Source: Harmothoe impar
Lineage: Eukaryota > Annelida > Polychaeta > Phyllodocida > Polynoidae
DNA: 64,000 bases
Direction: 5' to 3'
Assembly: GCA_947462335.1 (NCBI GenBank)
Contig: OX381708.1
Span: forward strand, 40,799,377 to 40,863,376
A model generated the notes under the pieces. The model was not told the DNA's origin and searched no databases. It worked only from the letters and a program-made list of their open reading frames with translations. Positions 33,808 to 43,805 of this stretch are shown here, in pieces. A program made the position numbers and the translations under genes. Each line of letters begins with the position of its first letter. The first letter of the stretch is position 1.

Positions 33808-36800
33808 AGGGGGTTACCGGGGATGGCAGGACGGTAACCCCTGAGGAAATATGTCAGATTATCACCGACGTTGGCGGTGAAGATTCATTAGCAGTGAATG
33901 CGTCCAGCAAGAAGGGAGATGGGACCGTACATCCCGGAAACCATGAGGCTGGGGAGACTGGTACAACAGGCGCCCAGGGGTGCGCGTATGGGAAACCTAG
34001 TGCCAGTTTAGAGGAGTCAATAACCAAAGAGTTGGTTAAGGTTGGAGGAACCAGGCTTCCCCCGGGTCATCCTTGTCTGGAACACCTGAAAGGATGTGGA
34101 TTCGACCTGGGCACTGATAGTGACCTTCACCGGTTTACTAGGAATCCCTCAGTAACTGATGGGAAGAGGTGGTACGTTTCCTGTTCTGTACAAGGAAAGA
34201 CTGGGGAGTTTCTTATGGATACTGGAGCTAGCCACTCCATGGTCTCTAAGAGATTCATCAGCTTATTGCCGAATATGTGTGAGAACCTCACAATGAGGGT
34301 AAACGCATGTACGGCCGATGGTACCAGAATGAGGACATTTGGACGGACTTTTCTGATAATCTCTGTGGCCGGGAAAGAATTTGTTTGGGCCCCGACCATA
34401 GCTGAGATTGAAGATGATGGTATTCTTGGTTTGGATTTTGCGGCGCTTTTCGGTGCGACTTTGAATCCGAAAAGTGGGAAGTTGAAAATTGAATACCCGT
34501 ATGATATGACCATACTCTGTAAATTGAGAGTGATAAGTAGTGTCGCTAGTGTGGCACAGACTGTGAAGATTCCCCCGGGAATGACCTGTGACGTGTTAGT
34601 CAGTTCAGGGAGGCTAATCCAGAAAGGATTAGCGGTAATCGAGCCGGATATGGCTGTATTATCCCGGAAGGGATTGGAATCTGCGGATACCCTAGTAGGG
34701 AATTCCAGATGGACAGTGACACCCATTTCCAACCCCGGAAACTCCACAGTATATCTTGAGAAAGGCACTGAAGTTGGGAAAGTGATACTTGCGGAGGCAG
34801 TCACCGGTAGCCACCAAGACCTGAGGTTAGAAGAAGGAGGGGAAGAGGAATTGCATGAAGAGTTAACTAAGTTGTTAACAGGATCGTCCATAACGGATGA
34901 GAATGATCAGGAAGCCCTAAAGGCTATGCTGAAGAGATGCAGGCAAGCTTTTGCGGCCCCAGGGGAACCCCTGGGGAGAACCAATAAGGTATTGCATGAA
35001 ATTAAAACCGGGGATAACCCCGCTTTTAAGATTCCTTATAGGAGATTACCCCTCAAGAAGAAGATTGTAGCTGAGGAAGAGATAGCGAAAATGCTGAAGG
35101 ATAATGTTATTGTTCCCAGCATGAGTCCTTGGTCCTCCCCTGTGTGTATGGTAACCAAGAAGGATGGTAGCATACGGTTCTGTATTGATTACCGAAAACT
35201 GAATGGGTTGACTAAAAAGAACTCCTATCCTCTTCCTAGGATAGATGAGACGATTGATTCCCTGGGAGGGAATGAATGGTTTTGTACCCTGGATTTACAG
35301 TCCGGGTATTGGCAAGTAGGCATGAAGCCTGAAGATATGGAGAAAACCGCGTTTTCCAGCCATATTGGGTTGTTTGAATATAAGGTAATGCCGTTCGGGT
35401 TATGTAACGCGCCGGCCACCTTTGAAGCCATGATGGAGACGCTGTTAAGTGATTTATTATGGCGGAAATGTCTAGTTTACTTGGATGACGTAATCGTGTT
35501 TGGAAAGACCTTTGCGGATTGTTTAAGTAATTTGGAAGAAGTCTTAAACCGAATCATGTCTAACGGTCTCAAATTGAAACCAAAGAAATGCAATCTGTTT
35601 AAGAAGGATATTAACTACCTAGGGCGGATTATTTCCACCGAGGGGGTTAAGGCGGATCCGGAAAAGATCAGGAGTGTGACTGAATGGGAAGTCCCCAGGG
35701 GTCCTAAAGATGTGCGATCCTTTCTAGGATTCTGCTCATACTATAGGGATTTCCTGCCGGGGTATTCCCGGGTAGCCTATCCGATCCAGTGTTTGTCACA
35801 CTGGACACCCGGAAATAGGAAGGAGGAGTTCCCATGGGGGAGGGAACAGGACACAGCTTTCTTAGCAATAAAAAAGTTGTTTGTAGAGACCCCGGTGTTA
35901 AAGTATCCCACCCCGGATGGTCATTTTGTATTGGATACAGATGCTAGTAATGAGAGTATTGGGGCCGCCCTCAGTCAAGTCCAAGGCGGAGTGGAGGTTC
36001 CCATTGCCTTTGCTAGTATTACTATGAGTAAGACCCAGCGTAATTACTGTACCACTAAAAGGGAATTGTTGGCTGTGATAGTTTATACTAAAAAGTTCAA
36101 ACATTTCCTTTGGGGGTCCGATTTTACGCTAAGAACAGATCATTCCTCTTTGAGATGGTTATTGAATTTCAAAGATGCGGAAGGAATGATTGGACGTTGG
36201 CTAGCACACCTTTCCGAGTTCGGTTTGGAGCAAAGTCAGATCCAGCATAGAGCTGGGGTAAAGCATGTAAATGCTGATGCACTTTCCCGACGTCCTATCA
36301 GGAAGTGCGAAAACACCAACTGTGATGACTGTGGTCAGCATGAAGCTGTCATAGCCGGAGCAAGGATTCCCTTTGAGATCAAGGGAACTGGGGTTCTGGA
36401 GTGGTCCATGGGAACCATCCGGAAATTCCAGGAAAAGGATCCTAACCTTAGCCGGTTGTTGGTATTGTTACCTAGGAAGATACGGCCCCCGCGGCCTGAG
36501 ATTTCCCTGGAGAATCGGGAAATGAGACGACTAATAGCTCAATGGGCAGAGCTAGAGGTCCAGAGCGGAATCATCTACCGGTGGAAGATTAATTCATCCG
36601 GTAGGAGAGTCCGGCAAGTGGTAATACCTTCCGGTATGAGGAGGGATGTTATGTATTATTGCCATGGACACCTGACCAGTGGACATTTCGGAAAAAAGCG
36701 TTCCCTGGAACGTCTGAAAAGGAGATATTACTGGCCAGGGATGAGTAGTGATCTATTAAGATGGATTGCTACTTGCCCGGATTGTTGTAAAAACAAACCT

Positions 36801-38015
36801 GGGCCTGGGATGGGTAAAATGCCTTTGTCCCAGGAGTTGTTTGGTGTAAGATTTGCGCGAGTCGCCATAGATATTATCAGTGGGTTTAAAACTACCCCTG
36901 AGGGTAATACTTGTATGATGGTCGTCACTGACTACTATACTATGTATACGAGAGTGTTTCCATTAGCGGATCACAAAGCAGCAACCTGTGCAAAGGCTTT
37001 TGTTAAAGGTTGGGTATTGCATCTTGGGGTTCCCCTAATGATGCATAGTGACCAAGGTCGGGAATTTGAATCTGATCTTTGGCAGGAAATGTGTCACCGA
37101 CTGGCGATTTGTAAGACGAGAACAAATCCCTATCGGCCACAAAGTGATGGAATGGTTGAGAGATTCAATCGTACATTGATTCAGGTGTTGAAATCCCTGG
37201 TGAATGATAGAATGGATGACTGGGATGAGCAGTGTGATTATGTATGCCATGCATATAATAGCACTGTCCATTCTAGTACTTCCTGTTCCCCGAATCTATT
37301 AGTTTTCGGGGAAGATTTGATAATGCCCGCGGATCTGGTATTCGGGGTGGTTGGAATGAACCCGGAAACCCCCTGCCATGTGATGTTTGTGGAGTCATTA
37401 AGAGATCAATTCAAATATGCTTATGAATTGGTGAGAACTGAACTGCAGAAGAATGCTACCTGGCAGAAGACCGGCTATGATCTAGGCCTTAAGCCGCGAC
37501 GATTCAAAGTTGGTGATCAGGTAGTAAGATTACATGAGCCGTTATCGACTCTGAAACTTGCTAGTAATTGGGACGGCCCCTTTGTGGTTACCCGCATAGT
37601 AAGTGACAGTACTGTAGTGATACGTTCATTACAAGGAAAGATGTATAAATCTAATGTAGCTCGACTAAGAGAGTGGAAGGGTAGAGATTTGTCCCTGGAC
37701 TCGTATGAGTTGGAAGTTGATACTTTGATAGAGGAAAGTGAACAGCGGAAATTAGTGAAGGAACCTCCCCGGAAACGCGGGAGGCCGCGGAAGGAGGTTT
37801 CCCGGAAACTAATGGTGCAGAAGCCCGTCATCCCAAAAAGATCCGGGAAGAAGGCGGCTAATAAAGTCTCGCTGGCTGAAGGGAAAAGGACCCGGAAGAG
37901 TGTGGTTAAGGCTAAATCCACTCTGGAAAAAGCGTGTCCTAGAACCAGGTCTAATGTTATGCCTAAAAACATAAGACGCAGTCCCCGGTTACTAGCCAGG
38001 GACGGTATAACCTAA
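33792..38015 (+). CDS. pol: Pol polyprotein: protease, RT, RNase H, integrase
   Basis: It copies element RNA into DNA and integrates it. The frame is open from 33792, overlaps gag by 16 bases in the -1 frame and has no suitable ATG, so it is made by frameshifting. Residues are numbered from the GTG codon at 33894. Protease: D109-T-G with I-L-G-L-D at 177-181. RT: D467 in LDLQSGYW, then Y529-L-D-D532. RNase H: D681-T-D-A-S685. Integrase: zinc domain H924, H931, C961, C964, then D993, D1053, E1089 with exactly 35 residues between the last two, and a GPF-type module near 1230. The basic tail holds a perfect AT-hook R1295-G-R-P-R-K1300. No chromodomain is seen. All catalytic residues are present and no stop interrupts the frame. 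Confidence 0.95.
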   Translation, partial: GFGKLEGVTGDGRTVTPEEICQIITDVGGEDSLAVNASSKKGDGTVHPGNHEAGETGTTGAQGCAYGKPSASLEESITKELVKVGGTRLPPGHPCLEHLKGCGFDLGTDSDLHRFTRNPSVTDGKRWYVSCSVQGKTGEFLMDTGASHSMVSKRFISLLPNMCENLTMRVNACTADGTRMRTFGRTFLIISVAGKEFVWAPTIAEIEDDGILGLDFAALFGATLNPKSGKLKIEYPYDMTILCKLRVISSVASVAQTVKIPPGMTCDVLVSSGRLIQKGLAVIEPDMAVLSRKGLESADTLVGNSRWTVTPISNPGNSTVYLEKGTEVGKVILAEAVTGSHQDLRLEEGGEEELHEELTKLLTGSSITDENDQEALKAMLKRCRQAFAAPGEPLGRTNKVLHEIKTGDNPAFKIPYRRLPLKKKIVAEEEIAKMLKDNVIVPSMSPWSSPVCMVTKKDGSIRFCIDYRKLNGLTKKNSYPLPRIDETIDSLGGNEWFCTLDLQSGYWQVGMKPEDMEKTAFSSHIGLFEYKVMPFGLCNAPATFEAMMETLLSDLLWRKCLVYLDDVIVFGKTFADCLSNLEEVLNRIMSNGLKLKPKKCNLFKKDINYLGRIISTEGVKADPEKIRSVTEWEVPRGPKDVRSFLGFCSYYRDFLPGYSRVAYPIQCLSHWTPGNRKEEFPWGREQDTAFLAIKKLFVETPVLKYPTPDGHFVLDTDASNESIGAALSQVQGGVEVPIAFASITMSKTQRNYCTTKRELLAVIVYTKKFKHFLWGSDFTLRTDHSSLRWLLNFKDAEGMIGRWLAHLSEFGLEQSQIQHRAGVKHVNADALSRRPIRKCENTNCDDCGQHEAVIAGARIPFEIKGTGVLEWSMGTIRKFQEKDPNLSRLLVLLPRKIRPPRPEISLENREMRRLIAQWAELEVQSGIIYRWKINSSGRRVRQVVIPSGMRRDVMYYCHGHLTSGHFGKKRSLERLKRRYYWPGMSSDLLRWIATCPDCCKNKPGPGMGKMPLSQELFGVRFARVAIDIISGFKTTPEGNTCMMVVTDYYTMYTRVFPLADHKAATCAKAFVKGWVLHLGVPLMMHSDQGREFESDLWQEMCHRLAICKTRTNPYRPQSDGMVERFNRTLIQVLKSLVNDRMDDWDEQCDYVCHAYNSTVHSSTSCSPNLLVFGEDLIMPADLVFGVVGMNPETPCHVMFVESLRDQFKYAYELVRTELQKNATWQKTGYDLGLKPRRFKVGDQVVRLHEPLSTLKLASNWDGPFVVTRIVSDSTVVIRSLQGKMYKSNVARLREWKGRDLSLDSYELEVDTLIEESEQRKLVKEPPRKRGRPRKEVSRKLMVQKPVIPKRSGKKAANKVSLAEGKRTRKSVVKAKSTLEKACPRTRSNVMPKNIRRSPRLLARDGIT
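33798..33841 (+). promoter_or_regulatory. -1 ribosomal frameshift signal
   Basis: GGGAAAT (33798-33804) fits X XXY YYZ in the gag frame and is followed at once by the gag stop TAG. After five bases comes a perfect 9-bp hairpin: GGGGTTACC at 33810-33818 pairs with GGTAACCCC at 33833-33841 around a 14-base loop. Pol is in the -1 frame, open from 33792. Confidence 0.85.
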
Positions 38016-38492
38016 GCCGGTACACAACGAGTGTGGTGTCCTGTAATCTTGTTAAATATTTAAATGTTGTAATCAGTTAGGTGTGGAAGTAAGTACGGTC
38101 GGAATGATCGTGATAGTCCCCCTGTCAAGGATCCCATGGGTGATGGACGGATAATCCGGTGAATGTGCTTTATTATGCCATTCATATATATTTCATTGAT
38201 ACTCTCGACGAGTTGACAGAGCGTAAGGATTAACACGTGGAATAAGGGTACCTGTTTACAATTGAACGCGCGGTGACCTGGTTCCAAGGAACTGGGTCAC
38301 GGGACGCGCGGGGTTGCGCATGCGCGGTGGCGCGCCTTATATAAGGCCCGCGGAGCGGCGGGAATCGCCAGTTGGGGTTGAGAGGCGGTCCAGAGCAGAC
38401 GTGAGAGCTCGGACACGACCATTGTCGCTGTGGGGAGGTGGATCCCCTATAAATCCATCAACAAACACTTTTCTTGAGTGTGACACAAAAAC
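38016..38492 (+). promoter_or_regulatory. Internal promoter and leader of the third gene
   Basis: A CpG-rich block interrupts otherwise AT-rich sequence. It holds CACGTG (38234-38239), an imperfect inverted repeat (GTGACC...GGGTCAC, about 38273-38300), the palindrome TGCGCATGCGC (38315-38325, the NRF1 consensus), and TATATAA (38338-38344). A start near 38368 would give a leader of about 120 bases with no ATG before the one at 38493. The first part (38016-38230) is unremarkable. Confidence 0.7.
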
Positions 38493-41400
38493 ATGTCCTC
38501 CGAGACAGACCACCAACAGGTGGACCCTCTTCAAGAGGGCGACTCCGCTAGCGGAGGAAATGTGGTTGTTAATCAACCTGACCTCGTGGACCAGGAATCT
38601 CTGGATTTCCTGGGACAAGGGGAGATAATGGACGTCGACGCTGACTCTCAGTCACCGCTTCGCCCTGCTAATGTCGCCGCCAATTACTTGGAAGGTCTAG
38701 ACATTGAGGCCATCAGCCCTGCTGACGGTCGCGCTGATACCGGTGAAGCTGAGTATCAGGATCCGGGTCTATTGTACCATGGAGAACCGCCGGCGGACGT
38801 TGAAAAACCCCGCCCGGCAGTACCAACACTAGGAGGCTTCATGTCCAATTACGATGGACGTGAAGTAGAACTGCACGAGGACGTGCTAAGACTCACGGCG
38901 GAGGGAGCTCCCCGCCGGATAGATCCGCTCACGAGCCAGGCGATATTGCTCTTCCTGTTAGTGGAAGAGCAGGAGGAGATGCCCCCGGACTGGTTTGTGT
39001 ACTGGGAGGCACTCCAGAAAGGACTACGCGTATGCTACTGCTTACGACGAGCTGTCTTCGATTTGCATATCGCAGACATAAAGCGGTTAATGCCCGCACT
39101 CCCAATTCTGTCTCTGGACCCGAATTGTGGAGTTGCCGGGATGTTGTTGACTGGGGTCAACAGATACCGGGCGCGAATCGGGAAACTCCGAGAACCGAAA
39201 ACCCGGAAGGAGTACGAGATTGCTGCCGCTAATACGCAGGGGGTAGTTTCGTATGTCCTGGATGTAGCCACTATTGAAGACTACATGGATTCTCACAACG
39301 TCAAACGAGATATTGCCATATCTTGTTTGGTTGACGAGGCGGTTCGTACAGTACGAACCAGATCTTCCAGTGCGGAGGAGAAAGCGCGAATAAAAGCGCT
39401 GAAAGCCACACCTAGGGGGCGCGGCAGTAAAGGTGAGAGAGGGGCCTCAAACCGGTCAAGCTCGGCCGACAGTAACCAGTCGGACGAGTTTGTCCAGGAG
39501 AGAGGACGTCAGGCTCGCCGGAACGAGAAGGCAAGATTAGCTAACTTGCCGGACTCTGTATTAGCAGAGGGATTACCGGAACAACCTTCCGGAGGACAGC
39601 CCGTTATTCCCCGGGCTGAGGAGGAAACGGATGAGGCTATGGACATAAACGAAGCCAATACTCCGGCGCCCTCCAACACCAACACCACCACCACCACCCC
39701 GGCCCTTGTGGCAGATATGACCGCCGCCGCGGGAGCAGCGGCCGCCGTGGCGGCTGCGCTGGTATTTAATCCAGCACGTCTCAGCCCTCTCCGTAGTCCG
39801 GCTCATTCGGATGCGGAAGAGGGAGAGGTTCCGGCTAACGCTGAGGAACCAGGAAATGCCCCAGAGGACCCCATCCCGCCTAATGACGTGATGAGGCGGA
39901 TCTGGCAGAACGCGAACAATAAGTTCCGCGTGTTTATTCCCAATTCATGGGAACAGTGTCCGATTGGTCCTACCAATTTCGGATGTCCACTCGCGATCAA
40001 CTGTAAAGGTCAGAGTGACGATGAGGATTGGATCCGGAATACCCCCCGGGACCGTCCTCCGTCTGCTTTTTATCAGCAGTGGCTAGATCAACTCAGGATC
40101 CTGCCGGATACTTACTATAGTAAGGAGCAGAAAGAAAAACTTCTTTTTGCGATTAACCGCTGGTATAGCCAACGGGAAAGAAACTGGTGCCCATTCGCTA
40201 CGTGTGTAAACACGATTGGCACAGACAGAACCGTGTTTGTAACAAAGCAACGGTTTCTGCGACACCTCTGTGAAAATCACATGCACCACTGTGTGGTGTA
40301 CCACTGTGATATCACAGTAGGTAGGGAGTCCCAGCTGTGTAACGGGTGTTTAGAACCCCGGAGAGGTGAGCTCATGCGCCACATGAAGGATTGCCATAAT
40401 ATGGGAATCAGTGTAGCTCGCAATCGTGTGAATGCGCTACATGATGCCGTATGTGACCAGTACAAGTCACTCACGGAGGAACAGAAGGCTAAGATCCGGC
40501 CGGCAACTCCCTTCTACTGCGAGGTCGCAGATGGGAAGTTCAAAGCCAGGATTGCCAGAGTGGACGGACGACATAAGTTCGCCATGAATGATGAGGAATA
40601 TACGGTGTTATGCACTACCCGTACTTCCCGCAGAGGTGGCGGTAGTTTCCGTCAGCCGGAAACCCGGGGTAGTTCCCGGGGGAAGAGCCGGTCCGCCCGC
40701 GACCGCTCTCGATCTCCTGCGGTCTCACCTGGACCAAAACGGAGACATGCCGGATCCAATTTGGAGGAACTCGATAATTCCTACTATAGGATTTATCATG
40801 CCCCGGAAGGTCGCGACTATTATCGCGAGTATCCAGACCCGCTGTTTACAGACCGGAAAGATCGGAAACGTGATTCCGGTGGTCAAGCGGCGGCGGCGAC
40901 TAACATGGATTACCGTTCTAGACGTCTGAGCAGTTCAGACAGTGCCAACAGTCAACCTGACTGTGGAGGTGCCCGGCCTAAAGAACCGGCTACCAGAACA
41001 AAGGCTTCCCTGCCTTTGACGTACCATCTGGGGACAACTGCAAAGTTAACCCCCAGGGACGTCCGGTCACCCACTACCCCAACTCGGGACATGCAGGGCT
41101 TGACCGTGAAAGCTGAACCAAAATCACTAATCTCAGTGGTAACGCCTCGGGGCATAACTGTCCCGAAGGCTGCAGCGGTTGCGAAAGCGCCGCAAGCGGA
41201 TGTTAAACCCGTGATTCCTGCAGCCCAGGAGCCGGTTGTCATCCAGCCAGTCCCGGGCACCTCCCGCACGGAAACTACCGGTGGCGTAAAGTTAAAATAC
41301 GTCCCGATAGTCAACTACTTCTCTCGGGAAGAGAAAGCGAGCTGCGAAGTGGGACAGAGAATTGTAACGGAATTCCAGGAGTCCCAACGCGAGCTGGCGG

Positions 41401-41711
41401 TGGAGTATAACACCAAAATGTTAGGCCTGTTCACGCATGGCCTAAAGATTGCCCACCGGGAGGAGAAAGCATTGGTCGCTGTCGGCAATGCTGACTACTT
41501 GGCTAAAAAGTCAAGGGAAGCTGCTTCAGGCCAAAAGACTGCTGAGGCCGCCGCAGGGTTCGTTCAGCAAGAGAACGAGAAGTTAACCAAACGGTTACAG
41601 GACATGAACGTAAAATTTTACGGGGTGTTCGGCGTGACTATCGATACCTGGGATGGCACAACTGAGCACGCGCTTGCTTTAATGAGGGCAAGAGATGAAC
41701 CTTTAGGTTAA
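38493..41711 (+). CDS. Third retrotransposon gene, 1072 aa, unknown family
   Basis: I do not recognise this protein. Residues 1-110 are acidic; 140-280 look like a helical globular domain; 285-350 are Ser/Arg/Lys-rich; 380-460 are low-complexity with Thr and Ala runs. Residues 485-640 are Cys/His-rich: C566-x4-C571 with H591-x4-H596, and C616-x2-C619-x10-H630-x4-H635, both C2H2-finger-like. Residues 725-751 form an SR-rich basic stretch ending in KRR, a probable nuclear signal. Residues 945-1045 are helical and may be a coiled coil. There is no signal peptide or membrane span, so it is not a typical Env. It is in one uninterrupted frame with a good initiation context (A at -3), starts 477 bases after pol, and has its own promoter upstream. 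A nuclear nucleic-acid-binding role (silencing escape, RNA processing or targeting) is only a guess. Confidence 0.85.
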   Translation: MSSETDHQQVDPLQEGDSASGGNVVVNQPDLVDQESLDFLGQGEIMDVDADSQSPLRPANVAANYLEGLDIEAISPADGRADTGEAEYQDPGLLYHGEPPADVEKPRPAVPTLGGFMSNYDGREVELHEDVLRLTAEGAPRRIDPLTSQAILLFLLVEEQEEMPPDWFVYWEALQKGLRVCYCLRRAVFDLHIADIKRLMPALPILSLDPNCGVAGMLLTGVNRYRARIGKLREPKTRKEYEIAAANTQGVVSYVLDVATIEDYMDSHNVKRDIAISCLVDEAVRTVRTRSSSAEEKARIKALKATPRGRGSKGERGASNRSSSADSNQSDEFVQERGRQARRNEKARLANLPDSVLAEGLPEQPSGGQPVIPRAEEETDEAMDINEANTPAPSNTNTTTTTPALVADMTAAAGAAAAVAAALVFNPARLSPLRSPAHSDAEEGEVPANAEEPGNAPEDPIPPNDVMRRIWQNANNKFRVFIPNSWEQCPIGPTNFGCPLAINCKGQSDDEDWIRNTPRDRPPSAFYQQWLDQLRILPDTYYSKEQKEKLLFAINRWYSQRERNWCPFATCVNTIGTDRTVFVTKQRFLRHLCENHMHHCVVYHCDITVGRESQLCNGCLEPRRGELMRHMKDCHNMGISVARNRVNALHDAVCDQYKSLTEEQKAKIRPATPFYCEVADGKFKARIARVDGRHKFAMNDEEYTVLCTTRTSRRGGGSFRQPETRGSSRGKSRSARDRSRSPAVSPGPKRRHAGSNLEELDNSYYRIYHAPEGRDYYREYPDPLFTDRKDRKRDSGGQAAAATNMDYRSRRLSSSDSANSQPDCGGARPKEPATRTKASLPLTYHLGTTAKLTPRDVRSPTTPTRDMQGLTVKAEPKSLISVVTPRGITVPKAAAVAKAPQADVKPVIPAAQEPVVIQPVPGTSRTETTGGVKLKYVPIVNYFSREEKASCEVGQRIVTEFQESQRELAVEYNTKMLGLFTHGLKIAHREEKALVAVGNADYLAKKSREAASGQKTAEAAAGFVQQENEKLTKRLQDMNVKFYGVFGVTIDTWDGTTEHALALMRARDEPLG

Positions 41712-43175
41712 AAAGACTAATAGAAGGTTCTGAGTCTATTTCTAATTCTTTTAGGAATAGAGGAGGGAACTATAATAGTTTCCGGATAGATTAATTGTTG
41801 TTTCATTTAATCTGACGTCATAAATTGTTTATGACGGGGTATCCCTTTTGAGGGGAGGGGCATCTTTTTAGATGCATATGGATCAACGCGGGGGGAACCT
41901 TCCGTGGAAGCTCTGGACTTACCTAACTACTCAACTCTCAACTATAGCCTACTGATGGGGAATCAGGACTCCACCGGGAAGCTACCAAACTAACGTCCCT
42001 GAAACTAACTTTTGGGATACGTTACCATGATGTGTTCCTGATACTATTATGCTGAGTTATAAACTGTTCCCGTCCAAAGGATTACGTGTCAAACAGACAA
42101 TGCTCGTGGTTCCAGATCTACTTATATATTTCATGAACATTCCTGGAGCTAGGATTACGTGTTAAACGGACAGTACTCGTGGTTTCCAGCCGGATTATAG
42201 TTATATATGTCATGAACTTTACTGGAGCGAGGACGGGATACTTATCGAGCTGTATACATATGAACTTACCTTCGGGTGATATTTATCCAAGAAACAGTAT
42301 TAAGAAGAGGAGAGCACCTCACTCATTCGTCTATTAGAAGCGGAGAGCACCTTGACCACAACTAGATCACCAGTAAGCTATATTTAATTGTAAGGGTTTC
42401 CGGGTACACTGCCAGGTTACTCATTAAAACGTTTTTAATATATAAAATATATCATTATTATGTGATACATATCACCTCAGGTGTTCCAATAAGGTATTCT
42501 CATATTTACCTTATGAATTGGGTTTCATAATATGCTATATATGAAGATTGTATGATCTGATAAGCTAGGAAACGTGGCTACCCGTAATGTTTATATGAAG
42601 TCGTTAAGACTATGTGTATATACTAAATATACCGCCAGGTATTGTCGTGTGTGTTGACTCTGTTGTATGTTGCGAGAGATATTAATACTCCGGTTATATA
42701 ATCGGATTACCCGGCTTAAAACAAAGGCTGTGGTTACTGTTATTCATTGTGTGAATGTTTTCATTAAATCACAAATCAATGTAAGACGCTGGTGGTTGTG
42801 AGTCCTTATCAGGACTGGTTTTTTAATAACTTTTCTGTTCAACTTAAATATATACACACCCCACGCGCATTTTTTTAATAACCGAGTAAGGAAACTTCAT
42901 AAGGAAGTCATATCGAAATGTGTCAAGCCGTTCGATTGTATGTATGATATTATATTCACTTGTCATAAAACATACCTAAATCATCTATTATGGTTGCTAT
43001 TACAGTGTAATGCCATATTTATATTGAGTTTGATGATCTCGCTTGTGTAGTATGTCGTGATAATATGTTACGCCCCTAGTTACTGTATAGACAATAACTG
43101 TGAAGTCGTTGTTCTAAAAAGTTTTCTATGTACTAGGAAAACAGTATATATGTTCGTTACCACCTAGTTTTGTCT
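41712..43175 (+). other. 3' noncoding region of the LTR element
   Basis: No long frame. Two direct copies of about 75-80 bp at about 42080-42152 and 42153-42232 share GGATTACGTGT, CTCGTGGTT and CATGAAC. A shorter pair, GGAGAGCACCT, lies at about 42312 and 42343. This might hold an RNA export or packaging element. Confidence 0.6.
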
Positions 43176-43186
43176 AGGGGGGGTAG
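43176..43186 (+). other. Polypurine tract
   Basis: AGGGGGGGTAG, ending at the base before the 3' LTR; primes plus-strand synthesis in this family. Confidence 0.75.
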
Positions 43187-43670
43187 TGTAGGGGCATGAT
43201 ATTACATATTAATCTCATACACGGTATTTCCGGGTAACGTCTGTTTACTCGGCTTCTCCACCTGGAGCTAGTGCACACAGTTCCCGGGAGAGGGCGCAGG
43301 TCCTCTTCAGGTGACCGTGTGCCGCTCTCAGGTGGGCGGCCGACCCACCCACCTGGCCACGTGATCTAAGAGCCGGTGTTATATAAGACCCATGTGTTTA
43401 CCTGGAACGGCAGTCAGTGCAGGCCCGACTGACGAGAGACTTCACATGTCCAACCGTGCGGACAGAGTTGTATGCTAAGAGTTGTATACTGACCGTTTCC
43501 TCTATTTATAGAGAAACCTGATCTACCTGTGTGTATTAATTCTACACTGATCGTTCCCTAGTAAAGGAACTAGAGTTGTTATTCTTGTGAATAAAGACAG
43601 ATATATTCTCGCACCTGGAAACTGCCGTGATCGTTGTTCTTTAACCTAGAGTTAACTACGAACCACCACA
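43187..43670 (+). repeat. 3' LTR
   Basis: 484 bp; no difference from the 5' LTR seen by eye. Supplies the AATAAA at 43590-43595. Confidence 0.95.
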
Positions 43671-43674
43671 ATAT
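43671..43674. other. Target-site duplication, right
   Basis: ATAT directly after the 3' LTR, matching 30660-30663. Confidence 0.8.
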
Positions 43675-43805
43675 GAAATAACATTGCAGCTGCTTTTTTT
43701 TAAAACCATTTTCCTTGTGTTTGACAACATCCTTTATGGCATCAATGTTCTCCTTGCAGGTGATTTGCAGGTAGGAATAAACTAAATGATGTACACAGGC
43801 ACTAA

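Larger units (their letters stand above)
30664..43670 (+). mobile_element. Complete Ty3-type LTR retrotransposon, 13.0 kb, with an extra gene
   Basis: Two 484-bp LTRs that look identical (TG...CA) bound a tRNA-type primer site, gag, a -1 frameshift signal, pol in the order protease-RT-RNase H-integrase, a third large gene with its own promoter, a 1.4-kb noncoding stretch and a polypurine tract. The domain order and DD35E integrase place it in the Ty3 (Metaviridae-like) group. Gag, pol and the third frame have no internal stops, and with identical LTRs this indicates recent insertion and possible activity. At 13 kb it is about twice the usual Ty3 length; the excess is the Gag N-terminus, the third gene and the 3' noncoding part. 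Confidence 0.95.

Noticed and set aside
38493..41711. Third gene as a retroviral envelope
   Set aside because: No signal peptide, no membrane-spanning segment and no furin-like or fusion region; it is rich in charged, SR and Cys/His finger-like sequence.
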